Below the pieces are notes generated by a model that had not been told where the DNA came from, ran no database searches, and saw only the letters and a program-made list of their open reading frames with translations. DNA of 36,059 nucleotides from Solirubrobacterales bacterium (GTDB lineage Bacteria; Actinomycetota; Thermoleophilia; Solirubrobacterales; Solirubrobacteraceae), in contig DAIDJO010000121.1 of assembly GCA_027451345.1 (NCBI GenBank), positions 1 to 36,059 of the forward strand, written 5' to 3'. Below are positions 30,242-36,059 of the stretch, one piece after another (position 1 is the stretch's first letter; every line of letters begins with the position of its first letter). A program made the translations under genes and the position numbers.

Positions 30242-30307
30242 AGTGTAACTCGGCCGACGTTCGCCGGATCGGCAGAACCTCGCCCGACTCCACACTCCAG
30301 ATAGCCT
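30242..30307. promoter_or_regulatory. Two divergent leaderless -10 elements (pdxS and thioesterase)
   Basis: TACACT on the minus strand (30247-30242) lies 6 nt before the pdxS ATG. TAGCCT on the plus strand (30302-30307) lies 8 nt before GTG 30316. The word ACACTC also occurs in opposite orientations near each promoter (30246-30241 and 30292-30297). Confidence 0.5.
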
Positions 30308-30315
30308 GAGACACC

Positions 30316-31098
30316 GTGCAGGCGGCCATCTTCGAACGCCACGACGGCCACTACGTCGCGACCGAGCTCGCCCGCGGTCCGTGGAACCCCGACGCGCAGC
30401 ACGGCGGCGCGCCCGCGGCGCTGCTCGCCGGCGAGCTCGAGCGCCTCGCTCCCGACCCCGCCCTGCGGATCGCCCGGATCACCTACGAGCTCCTGCGCCC
30501 GGTGCCGCTCGGCGAGCTCCACGTCCGCACCGAGATGAGTCGCCCCGGCCGGCGCGTCCAGCTGCTCGAGGCCACGCTGCAGGCGCCCGACGGGACGGTG
30601 CTCGTGCGCGCCCGTGCCGTGCGCGTCGCGCGCGCCCCGGTGACCGCCGGCTCGGCCCCCGAGCCGGCCCCGACGCCGCCGCACGGCCTGCCTGCCGCCA
30701 CGGCGCCACGCTGGGGCCGGGCCACCCTGCCGGGGGGCGCCGTCGAGATCCGCTACGCCGACGGCGATCCCTCGCAGACCGGTCCGCACACGGCGTGGTT
30801 TCGCCTGAAGGTCCCGGTCGTCGCCGGCGAGGTGCCGACGCCGCTCCAGCGCCTGATGGTCGCCGCGGATTTCCCGAACGGCATCAGCAATGTGCTGCCC
30901 TGGGGCGAGTGGATCTACATCAACCCCGACCTCACCGTCTACATCGAGCGCGAGCCGCGCTCGGAATGGGTCGCCCTGCAGGCGCACACCCGGATGACCG
31001 AGGGCGACGGAGCGCTCGCCCAGGCCGCGCTCTTCGACACCGAGGGCCGCATCGGTCGCTCGCTGCAGTCCCTCTACGTCGCCCCGGCCGGGCGCTGA
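30316..31098 (+). CDS. Acyl-CoA thioesterase-like (double hotdog) protein
   Basis: 260 residues in two hotdog halves. The N-terminal half has [43 protein letters not shown] and [28 protein letters not shown] Pro/Ala linker (about 118-130) leads to a second half ending [37 protein letters not shown]. This layout matches TesB-like thioesterase family proteins common in actinobacteria, likely hydrolysing acyl-CoA in the cytosol; chain-length preference unknown. GTG 30316 is fixed by the leaderless -10 TAGCCT. It is monocistronic and convergent with the RpiR gene. Confidence 0.85.
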   Translation: MQAAIFERHDGHYVATELARGPWNPDAQHGGAPAALLAGELERLAPDPALRIARITYELLRPVPLGELHVRTEMSRPGRRVQLLEATLQAPDGTVLVRARAVRVARAPVTAGSAPEPAPTPPHGLPAATAPRWGRATLPGGAVEIRYADGDPSQTGPHTAWFRLKVPVVAGEVPTPLQRLMVAADFPNGISNVLPWGEWIYINPDLTVYIEREPRSEWVALQAHTRMTEGDGALAQAALFDTEGRIGRSLQSLYVAPAGR

Positions 31099-31132
31099 GC
31101 GAGGCGCGACGAGCCGCAGGGCGGGCAGCGAG

Positions 31133-31153
31133 GCGGGCGCCCGGCGCGCCCGC
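31133..31153. terminator. Hairpin between convergent thioesterase and rpiR-type genes
   Basis: GCGGGCGC (31133-31140), loop CCGGC, GCGCCCGC (31146-31153): a perfect 8-bp GC stem placed between two convergent stop codons, so usable from both sides. Confidence 0.55.
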
Positions 31154-31160
31154 GCTCGAG

Positions 31161-32039
31161 CTACTTCAGCCGGAACGCCTTGATGCGCACGTCGTAGGAC
31201 TGCGCGTCGCGGCTGTACACGCCGTAGGCGAGCGCCTGGATGATCGACAGCAGCGCGGTGTGCGAGCGCACGAAGGCCGGCGTGTTGGACGAGTAGTAGA
31301 GGCGGATGCGGGCGAGCCGGGCCACCTCGGAGAGGGTCGCGTCGGTGATGGCGAGCGTCGTGGCCCGGCGGTGGCGCGCCAGCTTCATCGTGCGCGTGAT
31401 CAGCGGGTGCGGCCGCCCCGCCGACAGCCCGATGACGAGCGTCCGCTCATCGATCCGCGACAACCGGCCGAGCGCCTCCTGCGATGGGCTGGCCACGATC
31501 TCCGCGCGCACGTCGAGCAGCATCAGGAGGTGGCGCAGATAGCTGGCGAAGAACGCCATCTGGTCGGTCCCGGCGATCAGCACCTTCTCCGCCGAGACGA
31601 TCGCGTCGATCGCCGCCTCGACCTCGGAGCGGGAGAGCTTGTGCGCCGTGTCCTCGACGTTGACGTGATCGGCGGCGAGCGAGGACTCGAATTCGGTGTG
31701 ATCGAGGGAGAACAGCGGCGCGCCGGAGCCGAACGCATCGGCGGCGCCGCCCGCCGTGCGACGGCGATACTCGTCGCGTGCGGCCTGCTGCAGCTCGGGG
31801 AAGCCTTCGAAGCCGAGGGCCTGGGAGAAGCGCACGACGGTGCTCGAGGAGGTGTTCGCGCGCCGAGCGAGCTCCTCGGCCGTCTGAAAGGCGGCCTCAT
31901 CGAGGTGGTCGACGATGTACTGCGCTACGTCCTTCTGCGACCGCGAGAACTCGTCGAAACGAGCCGTGATGTACGCGGAGAGGGCCTGATGGCCGTGGGG
32001 CGCCTCGGGCGCCGCGGTGGGAGCTGATGCTGGCTTCAT
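31161..32039 (-). CDS. MurR/RpiR family transcriptional regulator
   Basis: 292 residues. An N-terminal HTH_6 domain (about 18-95: FSRSQKDVAQYIVDHLDEAAFQTAEELARRANTSSSTVVRFSQALGFEGFPELQ) is followed by a SIS sugar-phosphate-binding domain (about 125-270: VLIAGTDQMAFFASYL, VIGLSAGRPHPLITRTMKLARHRRATTLAITD). It should bind DNA and respond to a phosphosugar or similar ligand. No sugar-catabolism gene is adjacent, so its target is unknown. ATG 32039 lacks a ribosome binding site. A better-placed ATG (32070) with AAGGAA upstream lies out of frame, so the start or the leader is unusual. Confidence 0.9.
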   Translation of the reverse strand: MKPASAPTAAPEAPHGHQALSAYITARFDEFSRSQKDVAQYIVDHLDEAAFQTAEELARRANTSSSTVVRFSQALGFEGFPELQQAARDEYRRRTAGGAADAFGSGAPLFSLDHTEFESSLAADHVNVEDTAHKLSRSEVEAAIDAIVSAEKVLIAGTDQMAFFASYLRHLLMLLDVRAEIVASPSQEALGRLSRIDERTLVIGLSAGRPHPLITRTMKLARHRRATTLAITDATLSEVARLARIRLYYSSNTPAFVRSHTALLSIIQALAYGVYSRDAQSYDVRIKAFRLK

Positions 32040-32098
32040 GGGCAGCGTCTGATTCGACGCCGGCCGCCATCGTTCCTTCCCGCCGCTTTATCCGGCGT

Positions 32099-32323
32099 TC
32101 ACGACGCGGTGCGGCGCCCGGACTCGTGCCGAGCATCGTACTCGCGCGCACGCTCCTGGTTCTGCTTGCGCTCGACCATGACGGCGCTGATGATGTACCC
32201 CACGAGGAAGTTCACGACGCCGCCCATGACGACGAAGAAGATGAGGATCAGCGCGAGCGTCTGCCCGAAGGAGCTGGGAGATTGGCCGAGACCGAGGATG
32301 CCGGACGCGATCACGAGGTGCAT
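32099..32323 (-). CDS. Small single-helix membrane protein
   Basis: 74 residues. A short N-terminal segment (MHLVIASGILGLGQSPSSFG) precedes one long hydrophobic helix (about 22-48, LALILIFFVVMGGVVNFLVGYIISAVM) and a charged, basic C-terminal tail (ERKQNQERAREYDARHESGRR). No family recognised. ATG 32323 is chosen over a start 39 bases upstream because the consensus-like -10 TATGAT lies 7 nt before it. It lies upstream of the rpiR-type gene on the same strand with a 59-bp gap. Confidence 0.7.
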   Translation of the reverse strand: MHLVIASGILGLGQSPSSFGQTLALILIFFVVMGGVVNFLVGYIISAVMVERKQNQERAREYDARHESGRRTAS

Positions 32324-32330
32324 GGCCCGG

Positions 32331-32336
32331 ATCATA
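32331..32336 (-). promoter_or_regulatory. Leaderless -10 element (TATGAT)
   Basis: TATGAT, one base from the TATAAT consensus, ends 7 nt before ATG 32323 on the minus strand; it decides the start of the small membrane protein. Confidence 0.6.
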
Positions 32337-32444
32337 CGGCGCCCGCGCGACGGACGCGCCACCGCCGGGGGGCTCGCCGCTGCTTCGCCGCCGGATCCGC
32401 GGCGGGTTGGCCGGCGTTCGGGGAACCGATACCGTGCTCGCGGC

Positions 32445-32517
32445 GGCCCTGTAGCTCAGCGGTCAGAGCACCCGGCTCATAACCGGCGAGACGCAAGTTC
32501 GAATCTTGCCAGGGCTA
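32445..32517 (+). tRNA. tRNA with CAU anticodon (probably elongator tRNA-Met)
   Basis: A 73-nt cloverleaf. The acceptor GGCCCTG (32445-32451) pairs with CAGGGCT (32510-32516), with G1-U72 wobble and discriminator A32517. The D arm is GCTC/GAGC, the anticodon loop CTCATAA has CAT at 32478-32480, and the T arm GCAAG/CTTGC holds TTCGAAT. The anticodon stem CCCGG/CCGGC has a C27-C43 mismatch. It lacks the three G-C pairs of an initiator. tRNA-Ile with lysidine-modified CAU is the alternative. CCA not encoded; an AT-rich tail (ATTTATTA) follows. Confidence 0.92.
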
Positions 32518-32587
32518 TTTATTACCGCCGCCGGTCGTGAGCCGGTAGCCAGCCCGGCCGCGCCCAGCCGCACGGACGCGATGCCAG

Positions 32588-33214
32588 TCACGGTCGCACG
32601 TCTGGATCGTGGCCCGGTGAGCCCATGGCCGGCTGCGCCGCGGACGCCTCCTTCCGTGGCAGCGGTGGCGCCAGCACCCAGACGACCTCCGACTCCTCGT
32701 CGAGCGGGTTGTGCCAGCTGTGCAGGGTCCGTCCGGCGAACGTCGTCGAGTCGCCCACGCTGAGCTCATACTCACGCGCACCAACCTGGAGGTGCAGGCC
32801 ACCACGGATGACGATCACGAAGATCGTGTCGCAGTCCAGCCGATAGGTTCCCCCCGAGCCACCGTGCGGATCCATGACGGTCCGCATCACCTCGATGCGC
32901 TGCTCGGTCGCGGGCGTCAGCAGGTACTCCTGGAGATCACGGCCGCCCATGTCAAACGGGGTGCCACGGCCTCGCACCACCTCGCTGGCGGGAAAGTCGA
33001 ACAGATCAGCGACCTGCACGTCCAGAACTGAGCAGAGGTTCAGCAGCGTCGGTACCGCCACCGACTTGTGGCCGCGCTCAAAGAGACTCAGGAATCCCTT
33101 GGTCAGGCCGGCTTCCTCCGCCACCCGCTCGAGCGTCAGCTGCCGCTCCTGGCGAATCGTACGGATGCGCTTGCCGAGGTTGGCCAGGCGCGCATTGTTG
33201 TCAGCGGTTGACAT
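32588..33214 (-). CDS. XRE-family regulator with C-terminal cupin domain
   Basis: 208 residues. The N-terminal Cro/CI helix-turn-helix (about 13-70: LGKRIRTIRQERQLTLERVAEEAGLTKGFLSLFERGHKSVAVPTLLNLCSVLDV) is joined to a cupin barrel (about 110-185: GTYRLDCDTIFVIVIRGGLHLQVG, ELSVGDSTTFAGRTLHSWHNP). Regulators of this build commonly control amine, amino-acid or alcohol catabolism genes next to them and sense the substrate through the cupin. It is divergent from the dehydrogenase-permease pair. Two AGGTTTACC repeats in the 66-bp spacer are likely its operators. ATG 33214 has only a very short leader after the likely -10 TATATG. Confidence 0.9.
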   Translation of the reverse strand: MSTADNNARLANLGKRIRTIRQERQLTLERVAEEAGLTKGFLSLFERGHKSVAVPTLLNLCSVLDVQVADLFDFPASEVVRGRGTPFDMGGRDLQEYLLTPATEQRIEVMRTVMDPHGGSGGTYRLDCDTIFVIVIRGGLHLQVGAREYELSVGDSTTFAGRTLHSWHNPLDEESEVVWVLAPPLPRKEASAAQPAMGSPGHDPDVRP

Positions 33215-33219
33215 CCAGC

Positions 33220-33258
33220 AGGTTTACCCATATAAAACGCACCCGCGCGAGGTTTACC
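33220..33258. promoter_or_regulatory. Paired operator-like repeats and divergent -10 elements
   Basis: AGGTTTACC occurs at 33220-33228 and 33250-33258, exactly 30 bp (about three helical turns) apart; each contains the dyad GGT-TT-ACC. Between them CATATAAA provides -10 hexamers for both strands (TATAAA 33231-33236 plus; TATATG 33234-33229 minus). Regulator binding at the repeats would cover both transcription starts. Confidence 0.65.
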
Positions 33259-33280
33259 ACCGGATACGCGTAAGGAGAGG

Positions 33281-34429
33281 ATGAGAGTGGAGAATACGGT
33301 ACGGGCTGCCGTCCTCAGCGGCGATGCGACACGCCCGGACATCGTCGAGGTGGAACTGGCACCGCCGGGGCACGGCGAGGTGGAGGTCATCATCTCCGCT
33401 GCCGGCGTATGCGGCTCGGACCTTCACGTGGCCCGGCACGACTGGGACGTACCCAAGCCCGTCGTCATGGGGCACGAGGGCGCCGGAGTCGTGAGCGCGA
33501 TCGGCCCGGGCGTCACCTCACTGAAGCCCGGTGATCACGTCGTTCTGTCCTGGGTGCCGAGCTGCGGCAACTGCCGTCAGTGTCTGCGAGGCCGACCCTG
33601 GCAGTGCGAGCTCGCCGCCAGCGTCGTCGCCGTCGGCGGCGTCCTCTTCGATGGCACGAGCCGCTGGCACCGCCATGGCGAGACTCTCCACCATTACCTG
33701 GGCGTCTCGTCCTTCGCCGAGCGCGTCGTGGTGCCGGAAACCGGCGCGATCCGGATTCGTGAGGACGCGCCACTGGACCTCGTCACAATCGTCGGGTGCG
33801 CGGTGGCCACCGGCGTCGGCGCCGTGCAGAACACGGCAAAGGTGGAAGCCGGAGCGACGGTTGCCGTGATCGGCGCAGGGGGTGTCGGCCTCTCCGTGAT
33901 CCAGGGCGCCAGACTGGCGCAGGCCTCCAGGATCGTGGCGGTCGACAGCAACCCCATGAAGTTCGACGTCGCCAGGCGCCTCGGTGCAACCGACACGCTC
34001 GACTCGAGCTCGGTCCCGGACCCGGCCGCTGCGCTGAGAGCGATCGTCCCGGAAGGACTTGATTACGTCTTTGACGCGGTCGGCCTCACCCAGACCACCG
34101 AGCTGGCCATCGCTGCCCTCGGCCTGGGTGGCGCGGCCGTCATCGTCGGCCTGCCGCCGCAGGGAACACACGCGAGCTTCGATCCGCTTGCGCTGGCGGA
34201 GGCCAACCAACGCATCCTCGGATCCAACTACGGGTCGGTCGACCCACACCGGGACATCCCGCGGCTCGTCGACCTGCACATGGAAGGACGGCTTGACCTG
34301 GAGGCGATGGTCTCCGGGAGACGCCCGCTGGAGGAGGCCGCGTCTGCCCTGGACGACCTTGAGCAGGGCCGGGCGCTGCGGACGCTGTTGGTGATGGACG
34401 CGCCAGGAACCTCCGGCGCGAATGGGTGA
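33281..34429 (+). CDS. Zinc-dependent medium-chain alcohol dehydrogenase
   Basis: 382 residues. GroES-like catalytic domain with catalytic zinc ligands C44 (GVCGSDLHV) and H65 (MGHEGAGVV). The structural zinc lobe has C95, C98, C101 and C109. The Rossmann domain is VAVIGAGGVGLSVIQGARLA, binding NAD(P) or another nicotinamide carrier. The C-terminal pattern GSNYGSVDPHRDIPRLVDLHMEGRL resembles the S-(hydroxymethyl)thiol/NDMA-dependent class III group. The substrate is unknown, but pairing with an APC permease suggests an amino alcohol or amine-derived alcohol or aldehyde. AAGGAG lies only 3 nt before ATG 33281 but 9 nt before an in-frame GTG at 33287, so the true start may be the GTG. The permease gene follows 33 bp later. 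Confidence 0.92.
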   Translation: MRVENTVRAAVLSGDATRPDIVEVELAPPGHGEVEVIISAAGVCGSDLHVARHDWDVPKPVVMGHEGAGVVSAIGPGVTSLKPGDHVVLSWVPSCGNCRQCLRGRPWQCELAASVVAVGGVLFDGTSRWHRHGETLHHYLGVSSFAERVVVPETGAIRIREDAPLDLVTIVGCAVATGVGAVQNTAKVEAGATVAVIGAGGVGLSVIQGARLAQASRIVAVDSNPMKFDVARRLGATDTLDSSSVPDPAAALRAIVPEGLDYVFDAVGLTQTTELAIAALGLGGAAVIVGLPPQGTHASFDPLALAEANQRILGSNYGSVDPHRDIPRLVDLHMEGRLDLEAMVSGRRPLEEAASALDDLEQGRALRTLLVMDAPGTSGANG

Positions 34430-34462
34430 TGGGGCTCAGCCAAAACGAATAGGAGAGGGAAC

Positions 34463-35917
34463 ATGGCTCTACAGGCGCCGGCGGGCGGCGAGGGGATCCA
34501 ACTGACGCATGGCAGCGGCCTGGCCGCAAAGAGCGTCAACAGCTTTGAGGTGACCGCACAGAGCGTGGCGAACGTGGCGCCGAGCGCGGTGATCGCTTTC
34601 GGTCCGGCGGCGATGGCCGCGACGGCAGCCTATGGGGCGTGGTTCGCGTGGATCATCGCGTCCGCGGGCGTGTTCGCGATCGCATACTGCATCAACCTCT
34701 TTGCCAAGCGCCGCGCGAGCGTCGGATCGCTCTACGCGCTGGCGCGACTGTCGCTCGGACCGTCATGGACGTTCATCACCGGCTGGGCACTGGTGGTCGG
34801 GGTGATCGCGATCGCCAGCGGGTCGCTGGCCGGTGTCGGCTACTTCATCGGTCAGTTCTTCTCGAGCATCGGGGTCTCATCGCTCGAGCAGCCCGGCTGG
34901 CAGGCGTTGCTCGACATGATCATGATTGGGGTCGCGCTGTTCCTGACGATCACCAGCGTCCGACGCGCGGCCGTGGTGGCCGCGACGCTTGAGGTGATCT
35001 CGATCACCCTGATCGTGATCATCTCGCTCCTGGTCCTGGTCAAGCACGGGAACATCTTCGACAGCCGCCAGCTGTCACTGAAGGGCGCCACCAGCAGCGG
35101 CGTCATCTCCGCGATCGTGATCGCGGTACTTGGCTTCGTCGGCTTTGAGTCAGCCGCGGCACTCGGTGAAGAGGCGCAGGATCCGATCAAGGCGGTGCCA
35201 CGCGCTATCTGGCGTGCCGCGATCCTGGCTGCCGTGCTCTACACGTTCGCCACCTACGTCCAGGTGCTGGGTTTCGGGTCCGCGTCGAAGCTGGCGACAG
35301 ACGCGTCACCGATGGACTACCTCGTCGGGTATGCCGGCGTGAGTTGGATGCGCGGATTCATGGACATCGGCTTCACCTCGTCGTTCTTCGCCGTCGTTGT
35401 GGCCTGCATGAACGTCGCCGGGCGCATCTGGTTCGGGATGGCGCGCGAGGGGATCATGCCCAAGCGCTTCGGCACGGCCCATGCGAGCCATAGGACCCCC
35501 AGCTTCGCGCTGATGGTCACCATCCCCCTGGTGGCGATCCCGGCCGTGGCACTGGTGGCGAACGGCAACGCGCCGTTGTCGGTGACGACCTGGGTCGATG
35601 AGGTGGGCGTCTACGGGTACATGCTCAGCTACGCGCTGATCTGCGTCGCAGCGCCGCTGTTCATGCACAAGCTCAAGGACGCCAAGCAGATCGTGATTGC
35701 CTGGTCGGCCGCGATCGTGGGTCTGATCGTGATGGCCTACACGTTCTGGAAGCAGATCTACCCCGCTCCCGCCTATCCGCTGGACATCCTCCCCTACATC
35801 TTCATCGGCGGGCTGATGGTCGGCGTCATCGGGTACGCGTACGTCTACCTGCGCGACCCGGAGACGGCGCGGAGGGCCGGCACCTACGCCGACGACCTGA
35901 ATACGGCCGCGGCGTAG
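34463..35917 (+). CDS. APC superfamily amino acid/amine permease
   Basis: 484 residues with about 12 hydrophobic helices. The start of the transport core, VANVAPSAVIAFGPAAMAATAAYG, and GFVGFESAAALGEEAQDPIKAVPRAIW (helix 6 to loop) are APC-family hallmarks; the rest (GRIWFGMAREGIMPKRFG) also fits amino acid/polyamine/organocation importers. Substrate not assigned. It has a strong ribosome binding site, AGGAGAGGG, 3-4 nt upstream of the AAC before ATG 34463. It is co-transcribed with the alcohol dehydrogenase and followed by a strong hairpin terminator. Codon use here looks less GC-extreme than in the housekeeping block (visual impression). Confidence 0.93.
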   Translation: MALQAPAGGEGIQLTHGSGLAAKSVNSFEVTAQSVANVAPSAVIAFGPAAMAATAAYGAWFAWIIASAGVFAIAYCINLFAKRRASVGSLYALARLSLGPSWTFITGWALVVGVIAIASGSLAGVGYFIGQFFSSIGVSSLEQPGWQALLDMIMIGVALFLTITSVRRAAVVAATLEVISITLIVIISLLVLVKHGNIFDSRQLSLKGATSSGVISAIVIAVLGFVGFESAAALGEEAQDPIKAVPRAIWRAAILAAVLYTFATYVQVLGFGSASKLATDASPMDYLVGYAGVSWMRGFMDIGFTSSFFAVVVACMNVAGRIWFGMAREGIMPKRFGTAHASHRTPSFALMVTIPLVAIPAVALVANGNAPLSVTTWVDEVGVYGYMLSYALICVAAPLFMHKLKDAKQIVIAWSAAIVGLIVMAYTFWKQIYPAPAYPLDILPYIFIGGLMVGVIGYAYVYLRDPETARRAGTYADDLNTAAA

Positions 35918-35935
35918 CACGGTCGCTCCTGCACT

Positions 35936-35975
35936 CCTGGGGTTGGGCGGCCCGGCGAGGCCGCCCAACCCCAGG
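35936..35975 (+). terminator. Strong 17-bp hairpin terminator
   Basis: Perfect 17-bp arms (35936-35952 and 35959-35975, CCTGGGGTTGGGCGGCC and its complement) with loop CGGCGA, 19 bp after the permease stop. No T tract follows, as is usual in actinobacteria. Nothing recognisable remains in the last 84 bases. Confidence 0.8.
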
Positions 35976-36059
35976 CCATCCCGCCGCGACCTGCGCGGGT
36001 TGCGTGACGGCGTACGAGCGTGCAGCCGCAGCGCATCGACGAGGCGGTGGCAGGTCCAG

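Noticed and set aside
32445-32517. Initiator tRNA-fMet
   Set aside because: The anticodon stem lacks the three consecutive G-C pairs and the acceptor has a G1-U72 pair rather than the C1/A72 mismatch of initiators.
1-36059. CRISPR array, insertion sequence or prophage
   Set aside because: No regularly spaced repeat series, no transposase, integrase or phage structural gene, and no target-site-flanked inverted repeats were seen.

Overview
The window is bacterial chromosome from a high-GC actinobacterium. The gene neighbourhoods (ruvC-ruvA-ruvB followed by a zinc-ribbon/PAS gene and a fused secDF, recJ-relA, yebC near ruvC, pdxS-pdxT), the F420-dependent enzyme and the many leaderless starts best fit Thermoleophilia (Solirubrobacterales-like). 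The class assignment is inference; no marker search was possible. I find 36 protein genes, two tRNA genes, one riboswitch and no insertion sequence, integrase, CRISPR array or rRNA. No gene-free stretch exceeds about 270 bases.

Region 1 (1-5801): a truncated ribonuclease Z, a small membrane protein, an F420-dependent oxidoreductase, tRNA-Arg(CCG), an HD-GYP signalling protein, a secreted protein of unknown function, msrA and a HAD phosphatase. Region 2 (5798-7930, minus strand) is the most interesting part: a clear SAM-I riboswitch precedes a threonine-synthase-like PLP enzyme, a CysO-like sulfur carrier that ends Gly-Gly-Gln instead of Gly-Gly, and a DoxX membrane protein. SAM control of this set argues for a role in methionine/cysteine sulfur transfer rather than, or in addition to, threonine synthesis. 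Region 3 (8002-12328): a lipid kinase, an intradiol dioxygenase, and a compact two-gene cassette coding for a replication-relaxation-type winged-helix protein and a VirD4/TraG-like membrane ATPase, with no relaxase or transfer genes around it.

Region 4 (12369-25523, mostly minus strand) is a housekeeping block for genome maintenance, stringent response and protein export: yebC, an FKBP lipoprotein, ruvC-ruvA-ruvB, a zinc-ribbon/PAS protein, secDF, a small membrane protein, recJ and relA. One plus-strand DUF427 gene interrupts it. Region 5 (25572-32323): phosphomannomutase and an MBL-fold hydrolase (plus strand), pdxS-pdxT-DUF4232 lipoprotein (minus strand), a thioesterase, an RpiR-type regulator and a small membrane protein. 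Region 6 (32445-36059): a CAU-anticodon tRNA, then a self-contained catabolic module (XRE-cupin regulator, zinc alcohol dehydrogenase, APC permease). It has paired operator-like repeats, a strong terminator hairpin, and base use that looks less GC-rich than the rest.

Transcription signals are unusually legible. At least eleven starts have a TANNNT -10 hexamer only 6-9 nt upstream and no Shine-Dalgarno sequence, which indicates leaderless mRNAs. Distal operon genes instead use ATGA/GTGA overlaps or good ribosome binding sites.
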